Shown one piece after another: positions 40,407 to 52,770 of a stretch of DNA of 64,000 nt. Each line of letters starts with the position of its first letter. The first letter of the stretch is position 1. This DNA is from Siphonodentalium dalli. Lineage: Eukaryota; Mollusca; Scaphopoda; Gadilida; Siphonodentaliidae. The stretch lies in the NCBI GenBank assembly GCA_032622095.1, contig CP136063.1:35378106-35442105 (forward strand). The letters run 5' to 3'. The notes beneath the pieces are model-generated. The model saw only the letters and a program-made list of their open reading frames with translations. It searched no databases and was not told the DNA's origin. The translations under genes were made by a program, and so were the position numbers.

Positions 40407-42878
40407 TAGTTTGAGCATTTAGTGGCACAAGCTGTCGCTATATGGCCACATAATACTCATTGTACCCGCCTTACTGAAAACCCAGACCAGTTGACCGTCG
40501 GTTGACCACCTACAGATATCATGGGGGGATGGCAAATAAGAAATTGACAAATTTTGAAGGAAATTTCGTATAGTTTGAACATTTAGTGGCACAAGCTATC
40601 GCTATATGGCCACATAATCATCATTTGTACCCGCCTTACTGAAAACCCGGACCAGTTGACCGTCGGTTGACCACCCACAGATATCCTAGGGGGATGGCAA
40701 ATAAGGAATCGACAAATTTTGAAGGAAATTTCGTATAGTTTGAACATTTAGTGGCACAAGCTGTCGCTATATGGCACATAATCATCATTTGTACCCGCCT
40801 TACTGAAAACCCGGACCAGTTGACCGTCGGTTGACCACCTACAGATATCATGGGGGGATGGCAAATAAGAAATCGACAAATTTTTAAGAAAATTTCGTAT
40901 AGTTTGAACATTTAGTGGCACAAGCTGTCGCTATATAGCCACATAATCATCATTTGTACCCGCCTTACTGAAAACCCGGACCAGTTGACCGTCGGTTGAC
41001 CACCTACAGATATCATGGGGGGATGGCAAATAAGAAATCGACAAATTTTGAAGGAAATTTCGTATAGTTTGAACATTTAGTGGCACAAGCTGTCGCTATA
41101 TGGCCACATAATCATCATTTGTACCCGCCTTACTGAAAACCCGGACCAGTTGACCGTCGGTTGACCACCCACAGATATCCTGGGGGGATGGCAAATAAGG
41201 AATCGACAAATTTTGAAGGAAATTTCGTATAGTTTGAACATTTAGTGGCACAAGCTGTCGCTATATGGCCACATAATCATCATTTGTACCCGCCTTACTG
41301 AAAACCCCGGACCAGTTGACCGTCGGTTGACCACCTACAGATATCATGGGGGGATGGCAAATAAGAAATCGACAAATTTTGAAGGAAATTTCGTATAGTT
41401 TGAACATTTAGTGGCACAAGCTGTCGCTATATGGCCACATAATCATCATTTGTACCCGCCTTACTGAAAACCCGGACCAGTTGACCGTCGGTTGACCACC
41501 TACAGATATCATGGGGGGATGGCAAATAAGAAATCGACAAATTTTGAAGAAAATTTCGTATAGTTTGAACATTTAGTGGCACAAGTTGTCGCTATATGGC
41601 CACATAATCATCATTTGTACCCGCCTTACTGAAAACCCGGACCAGTTGACCGTCGGTTGACCACCTACAGATATCATGGGGGATGGCAAATAAGAAATCG
41701 ACAAATTTTGAAGGAAATTTCGTATAGTTTGAACATTTAGTGGCACAAGCTGTCGCTATATGGCCACATAATCACCATTTGTACCCGCCTTACTGAAAAC
41801 CCGGACCAGTTGACCGTCGGTTGACCACCTACAGATATCATGGGGGGATGGCAAATAAGAAATCGACAAATTTTGAAGGAAATTTCGTATAGTTTGAACA
41901 TTTAGTGGCACAAGCTGTCGCTATATGGCCACATAATCATCATTTGTACCCGCCTTACTGAAAACCCGGACCAGTTGACCGTCGGTTGACCACCCACAGA
42001 TATCCTGGGGGGATGGCAAATAAGGAATCGACAAATTTTGAAGGAAATTTCGTATAGTTTGAACATTTAGTGGCACAAGCTGTCGCTATATGGCCACATA
42101 ATCATCATTTGTACCCGCCTTACTGAAAACCCGGACCAGTTGACCGTCGGTTGACCACCTACAGATATCATGGGGGGATGGCAAATAAGAAATCGACAAA
42201 TTTTGATGGAAATTTCGTATAGTTTGAACATTTAGTGGCACAAGCTGTCGCTATATGGCCACATAATCATCATTTGTACCCGCCTTACTGAAAACCCGGA
42301 CCAGTTGACCGTCGGTTGACCACCTACAGATATCATGGGGGGATGGCAAATAAGAAATCGACAAATTTTTAAGAAAATTTCGTATAGTTTGAACATTTAG
42401 TGGCACAAGTTGTCGCTATATGGCCACATAATCATCATTTGTACCCGCCTTACTGAAAACCCGGACCAGTTGACCGTCGGTTGACCACCTACAGATATCA
42501 TGGGGGGATGGCAAATAAGAAATCGACAAATTTTGAAGGAAATTTCGTATAGTTTGAACATTTAGTGGCACAAGCTGTCGCTATATGGCCACATAATCAC
42601 CATTTGTACCCGCCTTACTGAAAACCCGGACCAGTTGACCGTCGGTTGACCACCCACAGATATCCTGGGGGGATGGCAAATAAGAAATCGACAAATTTTG
42701 AAGGAAATTTCGTATAGTTTGAACATTTAGTGGCACAAGCTGTCGCTATATGGCCACATACTCATCATTTGTACCCGCCTTACTGAAAACCCGGACAGTT
42801 GACCGTCGGTTGACCACCCACAGATATCCTGGGAGGATGGCAAATAAGGAATCGACAAATTTTGAAGGAAATTTCGTA
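40407..42878 (+). repeat. 15-mer HOR unit (2,472 bp)
   Basis: Begins with the same tttgagc/cataatactcattg monomer and the aagctatcgc/cctaggggg monomer as the 21-mer before it, but is six monomers shorter. The monomers missing correspond to repeated tggcacat/tatagcc passes. It has private aaaaccccgg (extra C) near 41303. It is best read as a deletion derivative of the 21-mer, or the 21-mer as an expansion of it. Confidence 0.8.
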
Positions 42879-44854
42879 TAGTTTGAGCATTTAGTGGCAC
42901 AAGCTGTCGCTATATGGCCACATAATACTCATTGTACCCGCCTTACTGAAAACCCGGACCAGTTGACCGTCGGTTGACCACCTACAGATATCATGGGGGG
43001 ATGGCAAATAAGAAATAGACAAATTTTGAAGGAAATTTCGTATAGTTTGAACATTTAGTGGCACAAGCTATCGCTATATGGCCACATAATCATCATTTGT
43101 ACCCGCCTTACTGAAAACCCGGACCAGTTGACCGTCGGTTGACCACCCACAGATATCCTAGGGGGATGGCAAATAAGGAATCGACAAATTTTGAAGGAAA
43201 TTTCGTATAGTTTGAACATTTAGTGGCACAAGCTGTCGCTATATGGCACATAATCATCATTTGTACCCGCCTTACTGAAAACCCGGACCAGTTGACCGTC
43301 GGTTGACCACCTACAGATATCATGGGGGGATGGAAAATAAGAAATCGACAAATTTTTAAGAAAATTTCGTATAGTTTGAACATTTAGTGGCACAAGCTGT
43401 CGCTATATAGCCACATAATCATCATTTGTACCCGCCTTACTGAAAACCCGGACCAGTTGACCGTCGGTTGACCACCTACAGATATCATGGGGGGATGGCA
43501 AATAAGAAATCGACAAATTTTGAAGGAAATTTCGTATAGTTTGAACATTTAGTGGCACAAGCTGTCGCTATATGGCCACATAATCATCATTTGTACCCGC
43601 CTTACTGAAAACCCGGACCAGTTGACCGTCGGTTGACCACCCACAGATATCCTGGGGGGATGGCAAATAAGGAATCGACAAATTTTGAAGTAAATTTCGT
43701 ATAGTTTGAACATTTAGTGGCACAAGCTGTCGCTATATGGCCACATAATCATCATTTGTACCCGCCTTACTGAAAACCCGGACCAGTTGACCGTCGGTTG
43801 ACCACCTACAGATATCATGGGGGGATGGCAAATAAGAAATCGACAAATTTTGAAGGAAATTTCGTATAGTTTGAACATTTAGTGGCACAAGCTGTCGCTA
43901 TATGGCCACATAATCATCATTTGTACCCGCCTTACTGAAAACCCGGACCAGTTGACCGTCGGTTGACCACCTACAGATATCATGGGGGGATGGCAAATAA
44001 GAAATCGACAAATTTTGAAGAAAATTTCGTATAGTTTGAACATTTAGTGGCACAAGTTGTCGCTATATGGCCACATAATCATCATTTGTACCCGCCTTAC
44101 TGAAAACCCGGACCAGTTGACCGTCGGTTGACCACCTACAGATATCATGGGGGATGGCAAATAAGAAATCGACAAATTTTGAAGGAAATTTCGTATAGTT
44201 TGAACATTTAGTGGCACAAGCTGTCGCTATATGGCCACATAATCACCATTTGTACCCGCCTTACTGAAAACCCGGACCAGTTGACCGTCGGTTGACCACC
44301 CACATATATCCTGGGGGGATGGCAAATAAGAAATCGACAAATTTTGAAGGAAATTTCGTATAGTTTGAACATTTAGTGGCACAAGCTGTCGCTATATAGC
44401 CACATAATCATCATTTGTACCCGCCTTACTGAAAACCCGAACCAGTTGACCGTCGGTTGACCACCTACAGATATCATGGGGGGATGGCAAATAAGAAATC
44501 GACAAATTTTGAAGGAAATTTCGTATAGTTTGAACATTTAGTGGCACAAGCTATCGCTATATGGCCACATAATCATCATTTGTACCCGCCTTACTGAAAA
44601 CCCGGACCAGTTGACCGTCGGTTGACCACCCACATATATCCTGGGGGGATGGCATATAAGGAATCGACAAATTTTGAAGGAAATTTCGTATAGTTTGAAC
44701 ATTTAGTGGCACAAGCTGTCGCTATATGGCCACATAATCATCATTTGTACCCGCCTTACTGAAAACCCGGACAGTTGACCGTCGGTTGACCACCCACAGA
44801 TATCCTGGGAGGATGGCAAATAAGGAATCGACAAATTTTGAAGAAAATTTCGTA
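42879..44854 (+). repeat. 12-mer HOR unit (1,976 bp)
   Basis: Third unit opening with tttgagc/cataatactcattg and aagctatcgc/cctaggggg. Its second half differs: a class B monomer with catatatcctgg, a tatagcc monomer with cccgaacc, and another aagctatcgc monomer with ggcatataagg. It closes with ggacagttg/gggagg now carrying gaagaaaa. Confidence 0.75.
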
Positions 44855-46206
44855 TAGTTTGAGCATTTAGTGGCACAAGCTGTCGCTATATGGCCACATA
44901 ATCATCATTTGTACCCGCCTTACTGAAAACCCGGACCAGTTGACCGTCGGTTGACCACCTACAGATATCATGGGGGGATGGCAAATAAGAAATCGACAAA
45001 TTTTGAAGAAAATTTCGTATAGTTTGAACATTTAGTGGCACAAGCTGTCGCTATATGGCCACATAATCATCATTTGTACCCGCCTTACTGAAAACCCGGA
45101 CCAGTTGACCGTCGGTTGACCACCTACAGATATCATGGGGGGATGGCAAATAAGAAATCGACAAATTTTGAAGGAAATTTCGTATAGTTTGAACATTTAG
45201 TGGCACAAGCTGTCGCTATATGGCCACATAATCACCATTTGTACCCGTCTTACTGAAAACCCGGACCAGTTGACCGTCGGTTGACCACCCACAGATATCC
45301 TGGGGGGATGGCAAATAAGAAATCGACAAATTTTGAAGGAAATTTCGTATAGTTTGAACATTTAGTGGCACAAGCTGTCGCTATATGGCCACATACTCAT
45401 CATTTGTACCCGCCTTACTGAAAACCCGGACAGTTGACCGTCGGTTGACCACCCACAGATATCCTGGGAGGATGGCAAATAAGGAATCGACAAATTTTGA
45501 AGAAAATTTCGTATAGTTTGAGCATTTAGTGGCACAAGCTGTCGCTATATGGCCACATAATCATCATTTGTACCCGCCTTACTGAAAACCCGGACCAGTT
45601 GACCGTCGGTTGACCACCTACAGATATCATGGGGGGATGGCAAATAAGAAATCGACAAATTTTGAAGGAAATTTTGTATAGTTTGAACATTTAGTGGCAC
45701 AATCTGTCGCTATATGGCCACATAATCACCATTTGTACCCGCCTTACTGAAAACCCGGACCAGTTGACCGTCGGTTGACCACCTACATATATCATGGGGG
45801 GATGGCAAATAAGAAATCGACAAATTTTGAAGGAAATTTCGTATAGTTTGAACATTTAGTGGCACAAGCTGTCGCTATATGGCCACATAATCATCATTTG
45901 TACCCGCCTTACTGAAAACCCGGACCAGTTGACCGTCGGTTGACCACCTACAGATATCATGGGGGGATGGCAAATAAGAAATCGACAAATTTTGAAGAAA
46001 ATTTCGTATAGTTTGAACATTTGGTGGCACAAGCTGTCGCTATATGGCCACATAATCATCATTTGTACCCGCCTTACTGAAAACCCGGACCAGTTTGACC
46101 GTCGGTTGACCACCTACAGATATCATGGGGGGATGGCAAATAAGAAATCGACAAATTTTGAAGGAATTTTCGTATAGTTTGAACATTTAGTGGCACAAGC
46201 TGTCGC

Positions 46207-46220
46207 TATATGGCCATATA
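46207..46220. other. Perfect 14-bp palindrome tatatggccatata
   Basis: In nearly all monomers this position reads tatatggccacata. A single C-to-T change here completes a perfect 14-bp inverted repeat. It occurs in one monomer only, so it is probably a chance mutation. Confidence 0.6.
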
Positions 46221-47987
46221 ATCACCATTTGTACCCGCCTTACTGAAAACCCGGACCAGTTGACCGTCGGTTGACCACCCACAGATATCCTGGGGGATGG
46301 CAAATAAGAAATCGACAAATTTTGAAGGAAATTTCGTATAGTTTGAACATTTAGTGGCACAAGCTGTCGCTATATGGCCACATAATCATCATTTGTACCC
46401 GCGTTACTGAAAACCCGGACCAGTTGACCGTCGGTTGACCACCCACAGATATCCTGGGGTGGATGGCAAATAAGAAATCGACAAATTTTGAAGGAAATTT
46501 CGTATAGTTTGAACATTTAGTGGCACAAGCTGTCGCTATATGGCCACATAATCATCATTTGTACCCGCCTTACTGAAAACCCGGACCAGTTGACCGTCGG
46601 TTGACCACCCACAGATATCCTGGGGGGATGGCAAATAAGGAATCGACAAATTTTGAAGGAAATTTCGTATAGTTTGAACATTTACTGGCACAAGCTGTCG
46701 CTATATGGCACATAATCATCATTTGTACCCGTCTTACTGAAAACCCGGACCAGTTGACCGTCGGTTGACCACCTACAGATATCATGGGGGGATGGCAAAT
46801 AAGAAATCGACAAATTTTGAAGAAAATTTCGTATAGTTTGAACATTTAGTGGCACAAGCTGTCGCTATATAGCCACATAATCATCATTTGTACCCGCCTT
46901 ACTGAAAACCCGGACCAGTTGACCGTCGGTTGACCTCCTACAGATATCTTGGGGGGATGGCAAATAAGAAATCGACAAATTTTGAAGGAAATTTCGTATA
47001 GTTTGAACATTTAGTGGCACAAGCTGTCGCTATATAGCCACATAATCATCATTTGTACCCGCCTTACTGAAAACCCGGACCAGTTGACCGTCGGTTGACC
47101 ACCCACAGATATCCTGGGGGGATGGCAAATAAGGAATCGACAAATTTTGAAGGAAATTTCGTATAGTTTGAACATTTAGTGGCACAAGCTGTCGCTATAT
47201 GGCCACATAATCATCATTTGTACCCGCCTTACTGAAAACCCGGACCAGTTGACCGTCGGTTGACCACCTACAGATATCATGGGGGGATGGCAAATAAGAA
47301 ATCGACAAATTTTGAAGGAAATTTCGTATAGTTTGAACATTTAGTGGCACAAGCTGTCGCTATATGGCCACATAATCATCATTTGTACCCGCCTTACTGA
47401 AAACCCGGACCAGTTGACCGTCGGTTGACCACCTACAGATATCATGGGGGGATGGCAATTAAGAAATCGACAAATTTTGAAGAAAATTTCGTATAGTTTG
47501 AACATTTAGTGACACAAGCTGTCGCTATATGGTCACATAATCATCATTTGTACCCGCCTTACTGAAAACCCGGACCAGTTGACCGTCGGTTGACCACCTA
47601 CAGATATCATGGGGGGATGGCAAATAAGAAATCGACAAATTTTGAAGTAAATTTCGTATAGTTTGAACATTTAGTGGCACAAGCTGTCGCTATATGGCCA
47701 CATAATCACCATTTGTACCCGCCTTACTGAAAACCCGGACCAGTTGACCGTCGGTTGACCACCTACAGATATCATGGGGGGATGGCAAATAAGAAATCGA
47801 CAAATTTTGAAGGAAATTTCGTATAGTTTGAACATTTAGTGGCACAAGCTGTCGCTATATGGCCACATACTCATCATTTGTACCCGCCTTACTGAAAACC
47901 CGGACAGTTGACCGTCGGTTGACCACCCACAGATATCCTGGGAGGATGGCAAATAAGGAATCGACAAATTTTGAAGAAAATTTCGTA

Positions 47988-48152
47988 TAGTTTGAGCATT
48001 TAGTGGCACAAGCTGTCGCTATATGGCCACATAATCACCATTTGTACCCGCCTTACTGAAAACCCGGACCAGTTGACCGTCGGTTGACCACCCACAGATA
48101 TCCTGGGGGGATGGCAAATAAGAAATCGACAAATTTTGAAGGAAATTTTGTA
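47988..48152 (+). repeat. Conversion-like patch inside a tttgagc monomer
   Basis: The ends carry the markers of the usual tttgagc class A monomer (tttgagc at the start, tttgta at the end), but the middle has caccatt with the class B pair, as in a different monomer type. The foreign tract lies somewhere between positions 10 and 161. This nested pattern is what a short gene-conversion tract or a double exchange would leave. Confidence 0.65.
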
Positions 48153-48316
48153 TAGTTTGAACATTTAGTGGCACAATCTGTCGCTATATGGCCACATACT
48201 CATCATTTGTACCCGCCTTACTGAAAACCCGGACAGTTGACCGTCGGTTGACCACCCACAGATATCCTGGGAGGATGGCAAATAAGAAATCGACAAATTT
48301 TGAAGGAAATTTCGTA
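48153..48316 (+). repeat. Chimera of caatctg and catactc/ggacagttg monomers (164 bp)
   Basis: It begins with caatctg but continues with catactc, ggacagttg and gggagg, which normally belong to a separate monomer. The switch lies between positions 26 and 46. The next monomer begins tttgaac, so the usual gggagg-then-tttgagc succession is broken here only. Confidence 0.7.
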
Positions 48317-50624
48317 TAGTTTGAACATTTAGTGGCACAAGCTGTCGCTATATGGCCACATAATCATCATTTGTACCCGCCTTACTGAAAACCCGGACCA
48401 GTTGACCGTCGGTTGACCACCTACAGATATCATGGGGGGATGGCAAATAAGAAATCGACAAATTTTGAAGGAAATTTCGTATAGTTTGAACATTTAGTGG
48501 CACAAGCTGTCGCTATATGGCCACATAATCATCATTTGTACCCGCCTTACTGAAAACCCGGACCAGTTGACCGTCGGTTGACCACCTACAGATATCATGG
48601 GGGGATGGCAATTAAGAAATCGACAAATTTTGAAGAAAATTTCGTATAGTTTGAACATTTAGTGACACAAGCTGTCGCTATATGGTCACATAATCATCAT
48701 TTGTACCCGCCTTACTGAAAACCCGGACCAGTTGACCGTCGGTTGACCACCTACAGATATCATGGGGGGATGGCAAATAAGAAATCGACAAATTTTGAAG
48801 TAAATTTCGTATAGTTTGAACATTTAGTGGCACAAGCTGTCGCTATATGGCCACATAATCACCATTTGTACCCGCCTTACTGAAAACCCGGACCAGTTGA
48901 CCGTCGGTTGACCACCCACAGATATCCTGGGGGGATGGCAAATAAGAAATCGACAAATTTTGAAGGAAATTTCGTATAGTTTGAACATTTAGTGGCACAA
49001 GCTGTCGCTATATGGCCACATACTCATCATTTGTACCCGCCTTACTGAAAACCCGGACAGTTGACCGTCGGTTGACCACCCACAGATATCCTGGGAGGAT
49101 GGCAAATAAGGAATCGACAAATTTTGAAGAAAATTTCGTATAGTTTGAGCATTTAGTGGCACAAGCTGTCGCTATATGGCCACATAATCATCATTTGTAC
49201 CCGCCTTACTGAAAACCCGGACTAGTTGACCGTCGGTTGACCACCTACAGATATCATGGGGGGATGGCAAATAAGAAATCGACAAATTTTGAAGGAAATT
49301 TTGTATAGTTTGAACATTTAGTGGCACAATCTGTCGCTATATGGCCACATAATCACCATTTGTACCCGCCTTACTGAAAACCCGGACCAGTTGACCGTCG
49401 GTTGACCACCTACATATATCATGGGGGGATGGCAAATAAGAAATCGACAAATTTTGAAGGAAATTTCGTATAGTTTGAACATTTAGTGGCACAAGCTGTC
49501 GCTATATGGCCACATAATCATCATTTGTACCCGCCTGACTGAAAACCCGGACCAGTTGACCGTCGGTTGACCACCTACAGATATCATGGGGGGATGGCAA
49601 ATAAGAAATCGACAAATTTTGAAGAAAATTTCGTATAGTTTGAACATTTGGTGGCACAAGCTGTCGCTATATAGCCACATAATCATCATTTGTACCCGCC
49701 TTACTGAAAACCCGGACCAGTTGACCGTCGGTTGACCACCCACAGATATCCTGGGGGGATGGCAAATAAGGAATCGACAAATTTTGAAGGAAATTTCGTA
49801 TAGTTTGAACATTTAGTGGCACAAGCTGTCGCTATATGGCCACATAATCATCATTTGTACCCGCCTTACTGAAAACCCGGACCAGTTGACCGTCGGTTGA
49901 CCACCTACAGATATCATGGGGGGATGGCAAATAAGAAATCGACAAATTTTGAAGGAAATTTCGTATAGTTTGAACATTTAGTGGCACAAGCTGTCGCTAT
50001 ATGGCCACATAATCATCATTTGTACCCGCCTTACTGAAAACCCGGACCAGTTGACCGTCGGTTGACCACCTACAGATATCATGGGGGGATGGCAATTAAG
50101 AAATCGACAAATTTTGAAGAAAATTTCGTATAGTTTGAACATTTAGTGGCACAAGCTGTCGCTATATGGTCACATAATCATCATTTGTACCCGCCTTACT
50201 GAAAACCCGGACCAGTTGACCGTCGGTTGACCACCTACAGATATCATGGGGGGATGGCAAATAAGAAATCGACAAATTTTGAAGGAAATTTCGTATAGTT
50301 TGAACATTTAGTGGCACAAGCTGTCGCTATATGGCCACATAATCACCATTTGTACCCGCCTTACTGAAAACCCGGACCAGTTGACCGTCGGTTGACCACC
50401 CACAGATATCCTGGGGGGATGGCAAATAAGAAATCGACAAATTTTGAAGGAAATTTCGTATAGTTTGAACATTTAGTGGCACAAGCTGTCGCTATATGGC
50501 CACATACTCATCATTTGTACCCGCCTTACTGAAAACCAGGACAGTTGACCGTCGGTTGACCACCCACAGATATCCTGGGAGGATGGCAAATAAGGAATCG
50601 ACAAATTTTGAAGAAAATTTCGTA

Positions 50625-51615
50625 TAGTTTGAGCATTTAGTGGCACAAGCTGTCGCTATATGGCCACATAATCATCATTTGTACCCGCCTTACTGAAAAC
50701 CCGGACCAGTTGACCGTCGGTTGACCACCTACAGATATCATGGGGGGATGGCAAATAAGAAATCGACAAATTTTGAAGGAAATTTCGTATAGTTTGAACA
50801 TTTAGTGGCACAAGCTGTCGCTATATGGCCACATAATCATCATTTGTACCCGCCTTACTGAAAACCCGGACCAGTTGACCGTCGGTTGACCACCTACAGA
50901 TATCATGGGGGGATGGCAAATAAGAAATCGACAAATTTTGAAGAAAATTTCGTATAGTTTGAACATTTGGTGGCACAAGCTGTCGCTATATGGCCACATA
51001 ATCATCATTTGTACCCGCCTTACTGAAAACCCGGACCAGTTTGACCGTCGGTTGACCACCTACAGATATCATGGGGGGATGGCAAATAAGAAATCGACAA
51101 ATTTTGAAGGAATTTTCGTATAGTTTGAACATTTAGTGGCACAAGCTGTCGCTATATGGCCACATAATCACCATTTGTACCCACCTTACTGAAAACCCGG
51201 ACCAGTTGACCGTCGGTTGACCACCCACAGATATCCTGGGGGATGGCAAATAAGAAATCGACAAATTTTGAAGGAAATTTCGTATAGTTTGAACATTTAG
51301 TGGCACAAGCTGTCGCTATATGGCCACATAATCATCATTTGTACCCGCGTTACTGAAAACCCGGACCAGTTGACCGTCGGTTGACCACCCACAGATATCC
51401 TGGGGTGGATGGCAAATAAGAAATCGACAAATTTTGAAAGAAATTTCGTATAGTTTGAACATTTAGTGGCACAAGCTGTCGCTATATGGCCACATAATCA
51501 TCATTTGTACCCGCCTTACTGAAAACCCGGACCAGTTGACCGTCGGTTGACCACCCACAGATATCTTGGGGGGATGGCAAATACGGAATCGACAAATTTT
51601 GAAGGAAATTTCGTA
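50625..51615 (+). repeat. Segment repeating the 45.5-46.5 kb order (6 monomers)
   Basis: The series A gaagaaaa, tttggtgg with cagtttgacc and aattttcgta, caccatt five G, cccgcgttac/ggggtgg occurs at 45844-46495 and again at 50790-51440, offset 4,946 bp (30 monomers). The 1-bp insertion cagtttgacc occurs at 46091 and at the same place near 51039. To the right the copies diverge. Confidence 0.75.
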
Positions 51616-52770
51616 TAGTTTGAACATTTAGTGGCACAAGCTGTCGCTATATGGCCACATAATCATCATTTGTACCCGCCTTACTGAAAACCCGGACCAG
51701 TTGACCGTCGGTTGACCACCTACATATATCATGGGGGGATGGCAAATAAGAAATCGACAAATTTTGAAGGAAATTTCGTATAGTTTGAACATTTAGTGGC
51801 ACAAGCTGTCGCTATATGGCCACATAATCATCATTTGTACCCGCCTTACTGAAAACCCGGACCAGTTGACCGTCGGTTGACCACCTACAGATATCATGGG
51901 GGGATGGCAAATAAGAAATCGACAAATTTTGAAGAAAATTTCGTATAGTTTGAACATTTAGTGGCACAAGTTGTCGCTATATGGCCACATAATCATCATT
52001 TGTACCCGCCTTACTGAAAACCCGGACCAGTTGACCGTCGGTTGACCACCTACAGATATCATGGGGGGATGGCAAATAAGAAATCGACAAATTTTGAAGG
52101 AAATTTCGTATAGTTTGAACATTTAGTGGCACAAGCTGTCGCTATATGGCCACATACTCACCATTTGTACCCGCCTTACTGAAAACCCGGACCAGTTGAC
52201 CGTCGGTTGACCACCCACAGATATCCTGGGGGGATGGCAAATAAGAAATCGACAAATTTTGAAGGAAATTTCGTATAGTTTGAACATTTAGTGGCACAAG
52301 CTGTCGCTATATAGCCACATACTCATCATTTGTACCCGCCTTACTGAAAACCCGGACCAGTTGACCGTCGGTTGACCACCTACAGATATCATGGGGGGAT
52401 GGCAAATAAGAAATCGACAAATTTTGAAGGAAATTTCGTATAGTTTGAACATTTAGTGGCACAAGCTGTCGCTATATGGCCACATAATCATCATTTGTAC
52501 CCGCCTTACTGAAAACCCGGACCAGTTGACCGTCGGTTGACCACCCACAGATATCTTGGGGGGATGGCAAATAAGGAATCGACAAATTTTGAAGGAAATT
52601 TCGTATAGTTTGAACATTTAGTGGCACAAGCTGTCGCTATATGGCCACATAATCATCATTTGTACCCGCCTTACTGAAAACCCGGACCAGTTGACCGTCG
52701 GTTGACCACCCACAGATATCTTGGGGGGATGGCAAATAAGGAATCGACAAATTTTGAAGGAAATTTCGTA
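51616..52770 (+). repeat. 7-mer HOR module (1,155 bp)
   Basis: Order: A with catatatcatg; A gaagaaaa; aagttgtc A; catactcacc B; tatagcc catactc A; B atcttgg aaggaatc; B atcttgg aaggaatc. Every monomer is exactly 165 bp. The first three monomers are repeated at 52771-53265, after which the order changes to a gtggcgcaag/cacaaactc monomer. Confidence 0.88.

Larger units (their letters stand above)
44855..50624 (+). repeat. Reshuffled mosaic with 4-, 15-, 7- and 9-monomer spacings
   Basis: Monomers with tttgagc start at 44855, 45514, 47988, 49141 and 50625, that is 4, 15, 7 and 9 monomers apart. caatctg monomers return here after being absent since 33.0 kb, now preceded by tttgta. New markers arise: ggggtgg with cccgcgttac (near 46400), atcttgg (46947), ggcaattaag (47456) and tggtcac (47531). 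The four-monomer series A, ggcaattaag, tggtcac, caccatt/ggacagttg recurs near 47.3, 48.4 and 49.9 kb. Confidence 0.72.

Noticed and set aside
45959-46177. 72-codon plus-strand frame, repeated at 50905-51123
   Set aside because: It depends on the 1-bp insertion cagtttgacc in one monomer type and is satellite sequence throughout; the two copies are simply the 4,946-bp duplication.
46207-46220. Regulatory palindrome tatatggccatata
   Set aside because: Found in one monomer only and explained by one C-to-T change in the usual tatatggccacata.
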